Source: an uncultured Polaribacter sp. (GTDB taxonomy: Bacteria > Bacteroidota > Bacteroidia > Flavobacteriales > Flavobacteriaceae). Taken from it: a stretch of 32,803 nt of DNA. How positions within the stretch are numbered: position 1 is the first letter of the stretch; each line of letters begins with the position of its first letter. Shown piece by piece: positions 1 through 8,633 of the stretch. The position numbers were made by a program, and so were the translations under genes. The stretch is from NCBI GenBank assembly GCA_913020555.1, contig CAJWAC010000021.1, positions 1-32,803 of the forward strand. Direction: 5' to 3'. Below the pieces are notes generated by a model, which had not been told where the DNA came from, did not search any database, and was given only the letters and a program-made list of their open reading frames with translations.

Positions 1-877
1 TTCCAGCTGTTATAATTCCGAATTTATCGTGATTGCCCTGAACGGTTATCTTATTAATAGGGTTACTAGCTAAAAAATGTTTAGCAGCTGTAATACGACC
101 TAGATGAATTTCTTTTTCTGTCGGTAAACTATGGTGTCCTACTAATTTAGCATTTTGTGTATGCTTCCATGGTTGGCCATTATAAGTAAAATCAGGTATA
201 GTAATATTGACTCGTTGCGAATCCACAAAAGCACTACCAAATCCATCAGCAATATCTGTGACGATTTTAAATCCAGACCATAGACCAGAGTATCTTGACA
301 TTTCATAGGCATAACGACCTAAATCAAGAATTTCTTGTACATTACCTGGATAAAATATAGGCATCATCGCATCAAATAATGCCGGCTCAGATTGTGAAGG
401 TAGTGTAGACGATTTACAAGATGGATCATCCCCTGCTACTGCAAGCACTCCACCATTTTTACCTACTCCCAAGAAGTTGGCATGTCTAAATATATCTCCA
501 GATCTATCAACGCCAGGTGCTTTTCCATACCACATACCTAAAACACCATCATATTTTACATTGGATACCATCCCAGCCATTTGACTTCCATAAATTAAAG
601 TGGCTCCTAAATCTTCATTAACACCAGGAATAAATTTGACATTATGTTCATCCAACAGTTTTTTATTTTTTACAAGATTGATATCTAAGGTTCCAACTGG
701 AGAGCCACGATACCCAGATACTAATGTTCCAGTGTTAATACCTTTAATAAGGTCTGCTCTGTGTTGGTCAAGAAGCAATCTGACGAGTGCTTGTATACCC
801 GATAAAATCACTCTACCTTCAAATAGAGTATATTTGTCATTGAGACTAAAATTAGTCTTTAGCATTTGTCCTGTCAT
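1..877 (-). CDS. Indolepyruvate:ferredoxin oxidoreductase family protein, N-terminal part (runs off left edge)
   Basis: An open frame reads from an ATG at 877 to the window edge without a stop, giving 292 residues. Family members oxidatively decarboxylate aryl-pyruvates to aryl-acetyl-CoA using thiamine diphosphate and iron-sulfur clusters. Visible landmarks match the start of the long fused form of the family: YTLFEGRVILSGIQALVRL (residues 16-34), SGYRGSPVGTLD (54-65) and the GMWYGKAPGVDRSGD segment (114-128), followed by GDDPSCKSSTLPSQSE (149-164). The remaining domains (2-oxoacid-binding gamma domain and the rest) would lie beyond position 1. An in-frame ATG at 865 is an alternative start. 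The hydrolase gene upstream ends only 24 bases away on the same strand, so the two are probably cotranscribed. Substrate is not known from sequence. If the 3150 junction is an assembly error, this gene may not belong to the same chromosome position as the rest of the window. Confidence 0.85.
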   Translation of the reverse strand, partial: MTGQMLKTNFSLNDKYTLFEGRVILSGIQALVRLLLDQHRADLIKGINTGTLVSGYRGSPVGTLDINLVKNKKLLDEHNVKFIPGVNEDLGATLIYGSQMAGMVSNVKYDGVLGMWYGKAPGVDRSGDIFRHANFLGVGKNGGVLAVAGDDPSCKSSTLPSQSEPALFDAMMPIFYPGNVQEILDLGRYAYEMSRYSGLWSGFKIVTDIADGFGSAFVDSQRVNITIPDFTYNGQPWKHTQNAKLVGHHSLPTEKEIHLGRITAAKHFLASNPINKITVQGNHDKFGIITAG

Positions 878-901
878 ATAAGTTGTGTAATAATTGCCTA
901 G

Positions 902-1801
902 TTACTTGCTAGTCAATTTAAAGATTTTTTTCATGGATTCTACAACTTTTTCGGGTGATTCTTGTTGAACAAAATGACCAGCATCAGTTTTCACCGTTTT
1001 AGCTTGAGGTAATAATCTTTCTGTCCTTCTTCTCAACTTCCACATCACTGGGTCATTCATTCCCCAAACAATCTCAGCTGGTCCTTTGTATGACTGTAAA
1101 AACTCTTCCACTTCTTTTTCTATAGGAACACTGGGATGGAGCATATTATTAGGAACCATACGAGCTAAAGCAAGTGGTGCTGTATTATCTCTGAATTTTC
1201 TTAATGGATACTTATAGCTCTTTAAATCTTCTTTTGAATAAGAATTAGGAATACCTTGGAATTGCTTTAAAGCAGATAGTGGAAAATTAAAAACTCTAAA
1301 CAATAAATCGCTTATAATAGGAGCCTGAGACAGTCCATGAAACCAAGTCGGAGTAAATCCGTCTTTTGGCGCCGTTACTGATGTATTCATTATTACTAAT
1401 CCGTCAATTTTTTTACCTGCTCTCATCGCACCAGCAACACCAATCATACCGCCCCAATCATGAATTACCAATCCAACAGAGTCTTCTTCAATTGTTTTAA
1501 AAAAACTAGTCATCCATTCTGTATGAGCTTCCAAAGAATGTTCATTAATTTTAATTTTATCAGAAAATCCAAATCCAATTAAGTCTGGTACAATCAATCT
1601 AGCAGAAACATTATCAAGCTGATCTAATACTTTTTTATATAAATATCCCCACATAGGATTACCATGAACAAGAACAATAGGTTTACCGCTTCCCTTCTCC
1701 ATAACATGCATCTTTTTTGTACCTACACTAATATCATAATGATTATAAGGCAATTGTTGTAAAAGCCATTCAGGAATTTGGTTATAAGATTGCTTATTCA
1801 T
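902..1801 (-). CDS. Alpha/beta hydrolase, haloalkane dehalogenase-like
   Basis: A 299-residue single-domain alpha/beta-fold hydrolase. With the start at 1801 (MNKQSYNQIPEWL), it carries the oxyanion/halide motif HGNP (46-49), a nucleophile elbow HDWGG with Asp115 in place of Ser and Trp116 beside it, a beta-7 Asp250 in WGMNDP, and catalytic His276 in GHFVQQESPE. Asp-His-Asp plus an Asn48/Trp116 pair is the pattern known for haloalkane dehalogenases (subfamily III type), which release halide from alkyl halides via an alkyl-enzyme ester. Related hydrolases with other substrates share much of it. The frame is open upstream to 1885, but those 28 codons read through a poly-T stretch and do not resemble family N-termini, so the inner ATG is preferred. 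The gene lies 24 bases ahead of the indolepyruvate oxidoreductase-like gene, suggesting one transcription unit. Actual dehalogenase activity is inference. Confidence 0.8.
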   Translation of the reverse strand: MNKQSYNQIPEWLLQQLPYNHYDISVGTKKMHVMEKGSGKPIVLVHGNPMWGYLYKKVLDQLDNVSARLIVPDLIGFGFSDKIKINEHSLEAHTEWMTSFFKTIEEDSVGLVIHDWGGMIGVAGAMRAGKKIDGLVIMNTSVTAPKDGFTPTWFHGLSQAPIISDLLFRVFNFPLSALKQFQGIPNSYSKEDLKSYKYPLRKFRDNTAPLALARMVPNNMLHPSVPIEKEVEEFLQSYKGPAEIVWGMNDPVMWKLRRRTERLLPQAKTVKTDAGHFVQQESPEKVVESMKKIFKLTSK

Positions 1802-2010
1802 ATGATTATAAAAAAAATAATAAAAAAAAGTTTTTAAAGCTTGACTAAAATGAAAAAAATTAAATAATTTACCGGTGCCAGCCAATCAGCTTTTCGAAAG
1901 CTTAAAGTATTTGCAAACAGTCTCTTTATTAGAGAGAAAATATACAATTATTACGTATAACTGTGTATTGAATTAATTAATTAACAAGGGTAAGAGTATT
2001 ATTTAGAATT
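1802..2010. promoter_or_regulatory. Divergent intergenic region between hydrolase and RNR-like start
   Basis: This 209-base gap separates two divergent genes and must hold promoters for both, assuming it is correctly assembled. A small perfect inverted repeat (AGCTTT, 1888-1893, and AAAGCT, 1897-1902, around a 3-base loop) and an AATTAATTAATTAA run near 1970-1983 are visible. No strict Bacteroidota -7 element (TAnnTTTG) was found on either strand, so promoter positions are not assigned. No cobalamin riboswitch was recognised ahead of the B12-type RNR. Confidence 0.3.
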
Positions 2011-5000
2011 ATGGCAGAAGAAATTAAAATAAATTTTCCTACGGAAAATGAAGCGAATCCGAATATCGATTCGGATCTTAAAAATAAAATCTTAGGATTC
2101 AATATCAAAGAATCAATGGATGAATCAAATCAAACAGACATAGATGTATGTCCAAAAGAATTTGAAATCGATAGATATTATAAAGATGACGATCTAGGCA
2201 AAAGTGTACTAGAAATGAAATATTTAGCACCATGGGAAAAAAATCCATGGGATTTATGGAAACGTCAAGCTAAGGCACTAGCTAGTGTAGAAAAAACAAA
2301 AGAGCTTCAAGAAAAATGGGAAGCTGCATTCTTTGATGCACTGAAAAATTTTAAATTCGTACCAGGTGGAAGAATTATGCATGGTGCAGGTAGAGAAGAT
2401 ATTACCACAACATTAAACAATTGCTATGTTGTAGGGATTAAGACAGATTCTATTAAATCTATATATGATTGTGTTGTACAAGAAGCTATGACATATAAAT
2501 ATGGCGGTGGATGTGGACATGACTTGTCTATCTTAAGACCTTCAGGAGATGCTATCCTAGGTACGGGTGGTGACTCTTGTGGTCCTGTTGGTTTTATGAA
2601 CCTATTTAGTGAAAATACAAATACTATAGCACAGCATGGTAGACGTGGTGCGAATATGCAAACGTTACGAGTTGACCATCCTGATATTCAGAAGTTTATT
2701 GAAATCAAAACTGGTGATATCGATATGGTTAAATATTCCAATATATCTGTATTTTTAACAGATGATTTTATGGAAGCAGTTCAAACTGATTCTGATTTTA
2801 ATCTGCAATGGGGTGGCAAAGTTTATGAAACGGTAAACGCTAAAGAGCTTTGGATGAAGATTATCACACATGCTCACGCTAGCGCAGAACCAGGGCTACT
2901 CTTCTGGGATACAATGAAAAAATATCATAATGCAGAGTATTGTAGTCCTCTAATCTCAACTAATCCTTGTGCAGAACAACCTCTTCCTGATGGTGGATGT
3001 TGTAATCTTGGGGCTTTAAACCTAGAACGTTTTGTTGATGATAGCGGTAATTTTGATTTTGAAGGATTTCGTGAAACAACTGCTGTTGGAGCAAGATTCT
3101 TAGATAATGTAATAGATTACAATATTAATCGTCATGCACTTGAAGATCAAAAACAAAATGCAATCAATATTGCAAAAGAAAAAGGATGGAAAACCAAATT
3201 TACGACTAAAGATGGTCGCACGTTAGAACTTCAAAAAGTAGTTAACGGTAAGCCTATATACTACACTACTTTTAATGTAGCTGCTGCAAAATCTACAAGA
3301 GTAGATCATTTAAACTCTGGAGGATCTTTAGGCTTAAATTTAGATGGTCAAAACATGACTGCATACGTTTGGGATGGCGGTATTGCAAGAGCATCACATC
3401 AAGAATATGACGGAGCTGGAGGAAGCAATAGGTTTTCTAGCGGAGATTCTGCTTCTCTAAATTATCATGCTGCCCACGTAACGGGAACCATTATTGCATC
3501 TGGAGTTGTAGCGAACGCAAAAGGTATGGCGCCTCAAGCTAAAGCAATAGGTTATGATTGGAACAGTGATTTAGCAGAAGCAACATCGGCCGCTGCAAAT
3601 GGAATGTTAATTTCAAACCACTCTTATGGTTATGCTGCAAGAAATCAACAAGGACAGGTTCAGTTACCTCAATATTTCTTTGGTGGTTATATCGCTGATT
3701 CTAGAGACTGGGATAATTTAATGTTTAATGCTCCAAACTATTTAATGGTAGTAGCTGCGGGTAATGATGGCTCCGATAACACTGCAAATAACAATCCAAC
3801 TGGTGGATCTGGATTTGATAAACTAACAGGGCATTCAACGTCAAAAAACAACTTAGTTGTTGCGGCTGCCAATGATGCAAATATTGATTCAAACGGAAAC
3901 TTTATAAGCACTACAATTGCTAGTTTTAGTAGTGAAGGTCCTACTGATGATTTTAGAATCAAGCCAGATATTGCTGGAAATGGAGTTTCAGTATATTCTA
4001 CCTATGACTCAAGTAATACAGCATATAATTCAATTTCTGGAACATCAATGGCTTCTCCAAATGTAACTGGATCTTTAGTTTTATTACAACAGCATCATAA
4101 TAATCTTAATAACTCATACATGAAGGCTGCAACCTTAAAGGGATTGGCACTTCACACAGCGGATGATTCTGGTGTTTCTGGTCCAGATGCTGTCTTTGGA
4201 TGGGGTTTACTAAATACTAAGGCTGCTGCCGAAGCAATTTCAAATGAAGGAAATGAATCAAAAATAGAAGAATTGACATTAACTTCAGGACAAACTTATA
4301 GTATTACTGTTGATTCTGATGGAATAAACCCTTTATTAGCGTCTATTTCTTGGACAGATAGAGCAGGAACTGCAAATACTGGAACTGTAAACCTTACAAC
4401 TCCAGTATTAGTTAATGATTTAGATATTAGAGTAACCAAAGGAGGAACTGCATATTTGCCTTATAAATTAACTGGAGCTACCTCAAGTGCTAAACAAGAC
4501 AACAATGTAGATCCTTTTGAAAGAGTTGATATAGAAAATGCTTCAGGAACTTACACAATTACAGTAACAAACAAGGGTTCCTTAGTTGGTGGAAGCCAAA
4601 ATTATTCATTAATTGTAACAGGTTTAACTGGAACCCCTGTGGTTTGTAACGCAACAACCCCTAATGGACTTGCTATTGATGGTTTTGGATCTTCAACAGC
4701 TACAGTTTCTTGGAATGCAGTAACAGGGACTTCTTATGATTTTAGAATTCGTCAAACAGGAACTTCTTCTTGGACTAATTTAGCTGCTTCAGGAACTTCA
4801 ATTTCTTTAACAGGATTATCTCCTCAAACCTCTTATGAGGTTCAAGTAAGAAGTAAATGTCCAAATAATACAACCTCTTCATATTCTAATTCTGTTAGTT
4901 TTACAACTACAGAAGTTCAATTAAACTACTGTACTTCCAATGGAAATAGTGTGGCTGATGAATATATTAGTAACGTTGCTCTTGGTAGTATCAATAATAC

Positions 5001-6663
5001 AACTGGAGCGTCTTCGAGTGGTTATGCAGATTATACTTCGCAATCTACAAACTTAATAAAAGGAACTTCTTCAACAATATCTATAACTCCAACTTGGACA
5101 GGAACTTTATATAATGAGGGCTATGCTGTATTTATAGATTATAATAAAGATGGAGATTTTGCAGATAGTGGAGAAACAGTTTGGACAAGATCAGCTTCAC
5201 AAAGTAATCCAGTTAGTGGTTCTTTTACTGTACCAACATCTGCAATTGCAGGAACAACTAGAATGCGAGTTGTAATGCAATATAATGCAATTCCTAATTC
5301 TTGCGGCTCTTATAATTATGGAGAAACAGAAGATTATACTGTAAATATCACTGCGGGTGTAGCAGACACAACAGCGCCAATAATTACTTTATTGGGTAGC
5401 TCAACAATAAACTTGGAGGTGGGTGATTCATTTTCTGATCCAGGAGCAACAGCATCGGACAATATAGATGGAAACTTAACAGCTAATATCGTAGTTACAG
5501 GTACTGTAAATACAGCTATTGCAGGAACGTACACCTTAAATTATAATGTAAGTGACGCAGCAGGAAATGCAGCAACAGAAGTTTCTAGGTCTATAAATGT
5601 TGAAAGTACTGTTGATACTCAAGCACCAACAGCTCCAACAAATTTAACAGCTTCAAATATAACAGAAACAACAGCCTCTTTATCTTGGAGCGCCTCAACA
5701 GATAATGTTGGTGTAACAGCGTATGAGGTGTTTAGTAGTGGAATAAGTATTGGATCGGTAACCTCTACAGGTGCAAATATTACTGGTTTGGTTGCTAATA
5801 CAACCTATTCTTACACAGTTAGTGCAAAAGATGCTGCTGGAAATGTATCCTCTACAAGCAATACAGAAACATTTACTACTGCTGGAGGTTCTCAAGGTTC
5901 TACAACTACATTACACGAAGGCTTCTTTGAATCTGGATGGGATGGTTGGTCTGATGGAGGATCTGACTGTTTTAGATATAGTGGTACGCGCTCATATGAA
6001 GGAAATTACTCTATACGTATAAGAGATAATTCTGGAACTGCTTCCGCAATGACATCTCCAACATTTAACTTAACAAGTTATGATGCTGTTGAGGTTGAGT
6101 TCTATTTTTATTCATATTCTATGGAAAATAATGAAGATTTCTGGTTGCGATTCTACAACGGTTCATCATGGTCTACTGTTGGGACTTGGGCAAGAGGAAC
6201 ATCCTTCGAAAATAATAACTTTTATTCTGCAACTGTTACGTTAAACAGTTCTGATGTGAATTTTGCTTCAAATTCAGCATTTAGATTTCAAAATGATGCC
6301 AGTGGAAATGCAGATCATATTTATATTGATCAGGTTAAAATTAGAGGTATTATTGGTAATGGAGGTACCACAAATTCTATTAATTTAGTGTCTTCTTATA
6401 ATACTACTTTTACCTCAAATAGTAATTCATTTAATGGAGATGCAATGGTGTATCCAAACCCTGCTGTTAATGTTTTAAATATTAATTCTAATTTTGGAAC
6501 TATAAAATCTAAATATAGAATTACAAATCTTTTAGGTCAGGTAATTAGCGCTGGAACTATTCAAAATAATTCTGTTGATATTACTAATTTAAAACGAGGA
6601 ATTTATTTAATTGAACTTACAGATGAAGAAGAAACATTCACTCAAAAGTTTATTAAACAATAA
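2011..6663 (+). CDS. Chimeric ORF: N-terminal class II ribonucleotide reductase joined to a T9SS-secreted S8 peptidase
   Basis: Residues 1 to about 384 are the first half of a class II, adenosylcobalamin-type ribonucleotide reductase: Cys138 in TLNNCYVV, the QHGRRGAN loop, and NPCAE with Asn318, Cys320 and Glu322. The rest of the radical barrel and the C-terminal cysteines are absent. From about residue 381 the frame is a subtilisin-like (S8) peptidase with Asp455 (VWDGG), His486 (YHAAHVTG), oxyanion Asn585 (AAGNDG) and Ser679 (GTSMASP). After this come a beta-sandwich region (about 750-870), FN3 (about 881-970), a GEVED domain (about 973-1113), a DUF5011/HYR-like domain (1119-1200), a second FN3 (about 1205-1290), a MAM-like jelly roll (about 1301-1448) and a type IX secretion sorting domain (1480-1550, starting VYPNPAVN). 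A T9SS cargo needs a Sec signal peptide and none is present, because RNR sequence replaces it. I read this as two genes falsely joined, not a working fusion. The peptidase itself is presumably extracellular or cell-surface. Confidence 0.9.
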   Translation: MAEEIKINFPTENEANPNIDSDLKNKILGFNIKESMDESNQTDIDVCPKEFEIDRYYKDDDLGKSVLEMKYLAPWEKNPWDLWKRQAKALASVEKTKELQEKWEAAFFDALKNFKFVPGGRIMHGAGREDITTTLNNCYVVGIKTDSIKSIYDCVVQEAMTYKYGGGCGHDLSILRPSGDAILGTGGDSCGPVGFMNLFSENTNTIAQHGRRGANMQTLRVDHPDIQKFIEIKTGDIDMVKYSNISVFLTDDFMEAVQTDSDFNLQWGGKVYETVNAKELWMKIITHAHASAEPGLLFWDTMKKYHNAEYCSPLISTNPCAEQPLPDGGCCNLGALNLERFVDDSGNFDFEGFRETTAVGARFLDNVIDYNINRHALEDQKQNAINIAKEKGWKTKFTTKDGRTLELQKVVNGKPIYYTTFNVAAAKSTRVDHLNSGGSLGLNLDGQNMTAYVWDGGIARASHQEYDGAGGSNRFSSGDSASLNYHAAHVTGTIIASGVVANAKGMAPQAKAIGYDWNSDLAEATSAAANGMLISNHSYGYAARNQQGQVQLPQYFFGGYIADSRDWDNLMFNAPNYLMVVAAGNDGSDNTANNNPTGGSGFDKLTGHSTSKNNLVVAAANDANIDSNGNFISTTIASFSSEGPTDDFRIKPDIAGNGVSVYSTYDSSNTAYNSISGTSMASPNVTGSLVLLQQHHNNLNNSYMKAATLKGLALHTADDSGVSGPDAVFGWGLLNTKAAAEAISNEGNESKIEELTLTSGQTYSITVDSDGINPLLASISWTDRAGTANTGTVNLTTPVLVNDLDIRVTKGGTAYLPYKLTGATSSAKQDNNVDPFERVDIENASGTYTITVTNKGSLVGGSQNYSLIVTGLTGTPVVCNATTPNGLAIDGFGSSTATVSWNAVTGTSYDFRIRQTGTSSWTNLAASGTSISLTGLSPQTSYEVQVRSKCPNNTTSSYSNSVSFTTTEVQLNYCTSNGNSVADEYISNVALGSINNTTGASSSGYADYTSQSTNLIKGTSSTISITPTWTGTLYNEGYAVFIDYNKDGDFADSGETVWTRSASQSNPVSGSFTVPTSAIAGTTRMRVVMQYNAIPNSCGSYNYGETEDYTVNITAGVADTTAPIITLLGSSTINLEVGDSFSDPGATASDNIDGNLTANIVVTGTVNTAIAGTYTLNYNVSDAAGNAATEVSRSINVESTVDTQAPTAPTNLTASNITETTASLSWSASTDNVGVTAYEVFSSGISIGSVTSTGANITGLVANTTYSYTVSAKDAAGNVSSTSNTETFTTAGGSQGSTTTLHEGFFESGWDGWSDGGSDCFRYSGTRSYEGNYSIRIRDNSGTASAMTSPTFNLTSYDAVEVEFYFYSYSMENNEDFWLRFYNGSSWSTVGTWARGTSFENNNFYSATVTLNSSDVNFASNSAFRFQNDASGNADHIYIDQVKIRGIIGNGGTTNSINLVSSYNTTFTSNSNSFNGDAMVYPNPAVNVLNINSNFGTIKSKYRITNLLGQVISAGTIQNNSVDITNLKRGIYLIELTDEEETFTQKFIKQ
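3142..3171 (+). other. Probable chimeric junction between RNR and S8 peptidase
   Basis: Protein similarity changes here from RNR (ending ...NRHALEDQKQNA) to S8 peptidase propeptide (QNAINIAKEKGW...). Codons 380-384 (QKQNA, bases 3148-3162) could belong to either parent: class II RNRs usually read roughly QxxNA here before a conserved RR-GLG stretch that is missing, and flavobacterial S8 propeptides commonly have QKQxAI followed by an AKEKGW-like stretch. A short A-rich stretch shared by both parents would allow a false overlap during assembly, or an illegitimate recombination. Confidence 0.75.
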
Positions 6664-6717
6664 TCAAATGACATAAATAAATTATCCCCAATTAATAGTT
6701 TAACTATAAATGATCCT

Positions 6718-6746
6718 AAAAACCCAAGTTAACCCTTGGGTTTTTT
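6718..6746 (+). terminator. Rho-independent terminator after S8 peptidase
   Basis: Inverted repeat AACCCAAG (6721-6728) and CTTGGGTT (6735-6742) enclose a 6-base loop, with flanking A residues that pair into the T run. The stem is followed at once by TTTT G TTT. It sits 55 bases past the peptidase stop and just ahead of the ABC-F start at 6771, so it should insulate the two genes. Confidence 0.85.
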
Positions 6747-6770
6747 GTTTCTTTGTAAAAAATAAAACTT

Positions 6771-8633
6771 GTGAATTATTTATCTGTAGAAAATATTTCT
6801 AAATCTTATGGAGAACGCATCTTGTTTCAAGATATTTCTTTTGGAATTAATAAAGATCAAAAAATAGCTTTTGTTGCCAAAAACGGTACAGGAAAAACCT
6901 CTATATTAAATATAATTGCTGGCTTGGATAGCACAGATACAGGACAAATTGTAAGTAGAAAAGATATTTCTATTGCTTACTTGGCTCAAAAAGATGATTT
7001 AAACCCTAATTTAACCATAGAGGAAACTATTTTTGCTACTGATAATAAAATACTTTCGATAGTAAATCAATATGAAAAGGCATTAGAAAACCCAGAAGAA
7101 GCAGAAGCTTATCAAGCTGCTTTTGATTTAATGGATCAGTACAATGCTTGGGATTTTGAAACCCAATACAAACAGATTTTATCAAAATTAAAACTTGATG
7201 ATTTATCTCAAAAAATCTCATCACTTTCTGGAGGTCAAAGAAAGAGACTTTCTTTAGCTATTGTGCTAATTAGCAAACCTGACTTATTAATTCTAGATGA
7301 GCCTACAAATCACCTAGATTTAGAGATGATTGAATGGTTAGAATCTTTTTTTGCTAAAGAAAAAATAACCCTATTTATGGTTACGCACGATCGTTATTTT
7401 TTAGAACGTGTTTGTGATGAAATTTTAGAGTTAGATCAAGGGAAAATATATAAATATAAAGGAAACTACTCCTATTATTTACAAAACAAGGAAGAACGTT
7501 TAGCGCTAGAAGCTACAAATTTAAGCAAGGCAAAAAGTCTGTTTAAAAAAGAATTGGATTGGATGCGAAAGCAACCAAAAGCAAGAACTACCAAATCTAA
7601 ATCTAGAATTGATGATTTTTTTCAGATTAAAGAAAAAGCACATCAGCGAAGAAAAGACCATACAGTTCAATTAGAAATAAACATGGAGCGTTTAGGAAGT
7701 AAAATTCTTGAACTACATAAAATTTATAAATCATTTGATGATAAAAAGATTTTAGATGGCTTCGATTATGTCTTTAAACGTGGGGAGCGTATTGGGATTA
7801 TTGGTAAAAACGGAACTGGAAAATCATCATTTTTAAATATTATAACACAAAAAAATCCTGTTGATGCAGGAAAAGTTGTGGTTGGAGAAACCATTAAATT
7901 TGGTTACTACACACAGGCAGGAATCAACATAAAAGAAGGTCAAAAGGTTATAGAAGTAATTAAAGAATTTGGCGAATTTATTCCACTTACAAAAGGCAGA
8001 AAAATATCTGCTTCTCAGCTTTTAGAGCGCTTTTTATTTGATAAGAAAAAACAATATGACTTTGTTGAAAAACTTTCTGGAGGAGAACAAAAACGTTTGT
8101 ATTTATGTGCAGTTCTTATTCAAAATCCTAATTTCTTAATTTTAGATGAACCTACCAACGATTTGGATGTAGTTACACTAAATGTATTAGAAAACTTCTT
8201 GTTAGATTATCCTGGAAACTTGTTAGTAGTTTCTCACGATCGTTATTTTATGGATAAAATCGTAGATGCTTTATTCGTTTTTAGGGGTGAAGGTATTGTA
8301 GAAAATTTTCCTGGTAATTACTCTGATTTTAGAGCTTATGAAAACTCAAACCCTTATGAAAAAGTTGAAATTACAGCACAAAAAGTTGAGAAACCTGCAG
8401 AGAAAACAATAAAAACTACTTTAAGCTATAATGAAAAACGTGAATTTGGGGCATTAGAAAAAGAAATTGAAAGACTTCAAAATCAAAAAAAAAGAATTGA
8501 AAAACAATTTTTAAATGTTGAAATTGCACCTGATGACATTTCTAAAAAATCTGAAGAACTAGAAAAAATTATTAAATCTATTGATGTAAAAGAAGAACGT
8601 TGGTTTGAACTTTCTATGAAAATGGAAAATTAA
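6771..8633 (+). CDS. ABC-F family ATPase, Uup type
   Basis: A 620-residue soluble protein with two tandem ABC ATPase cassettes and no membrane segments, the hallmark of ABC-F proteins that act on the ribosome or in DNA transactions rather than in transport. Cassette 1 has Walker A AKNGTGKTS (36-44, with Ala in place of the usual first Gly), signature LSGGQRKR and Walker B ILDEPTNHLD. Cassette 2 has GKNGTGKSS, LSGGEQKR and ILDEPTNDLD. The inter-cassette linker carries ELDWMRKQPKARTTKSKSR, diagnostic of Uup, and the last 70 residues or so form a charged coiled coil as in Uup. The start is GTG at 6771, since no upstream in-frame ATG exists and family members start at this point. Uup is linked in E. 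coli to ribosome assembly and suppression of precise transposon excision. Its stop overlaps the convergent exonuclease stop by four bases. Confidence 0.93.
   Translation: MNYLSVENISKSYGERILFQDISFGINKDQKIAFVAKNGTGKTSILNIIAGLDSTDTGQIVSRKDISIAYLAQKDDLNPNLTIEETIFATDNKILSIVNQYEKALENPEEAEAYQAAFDLMDQYNAWDFETQYKQILSKLKLDDLSQKISSLSGGQRKRLSLAIVLISKPDLLILDEPTNHLDLEMIEWLESFFAKEKITLFMVTHDRYFLERVCDEILELDQGKIYKYKGNYSYYLQNKEERLALEATNLSKAKSLFKKELDWMRKQPKARTTKSKSRIDDFFQIKEKAHQRRKDHTVQLEINMERLGSKILELHKIYKSFDDKKILDGFDYVFKRGERIGIIGKNGTGKSSFLNIITQKNPVDAGKVVVGETIKFGYYTQAGINIKEGQKVIEVIKEFGEFIPLTKGRKISASQLLERFLFDKKKQYDFVEKLSGGEQKRLYLCAVLIQNPNFLILDEPTNDLDVVTLNVLENFLLDYPGNLLVVSHDRYFMDKIVDALFVFRGEGIVENFPGNYSDFRAYENSNPYEKVEITAQKVEKPAEKTIKTTLSYNEKREFGALEKEIERLQNQKKRIEKQFLNVEIAPDDISKKSEELEKIIKSIDVKEERWFELSMKMEN

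Noticed and set aside
600-881. Plus-strand ORF of 93 codons
   Set aside because: It is antisense to the indolepyruvate oxidoreductase reading frame, which has strong family similarity across the same bases.
1802-1885. 28-codon N-terminal extension of the hydrolase
   Set aside because: The extension translates a poly-T tract and does not look like family N-termini; the inner ATG gives the standard length.
1888-1902. Inverted repeat as a terminator or operator
   Set aside because: Six-base stem with no T-run in either direction, in an AT-rich divergent gap; may be chance.
5695-6022. Small ORFs on both strands within the peptidase repeat domains
   Set aside because: Alternative-frame shadows of the FN3 and jelly-roll coding sequence, low complexity and without family features.
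2011-6663. A genuine bifunctional RNR-protease
   Set aside because: Both parts are truncated at essential regions, the secretion tail has no signal peptide, and the join is abrupt in a low-complexity shared stretch.
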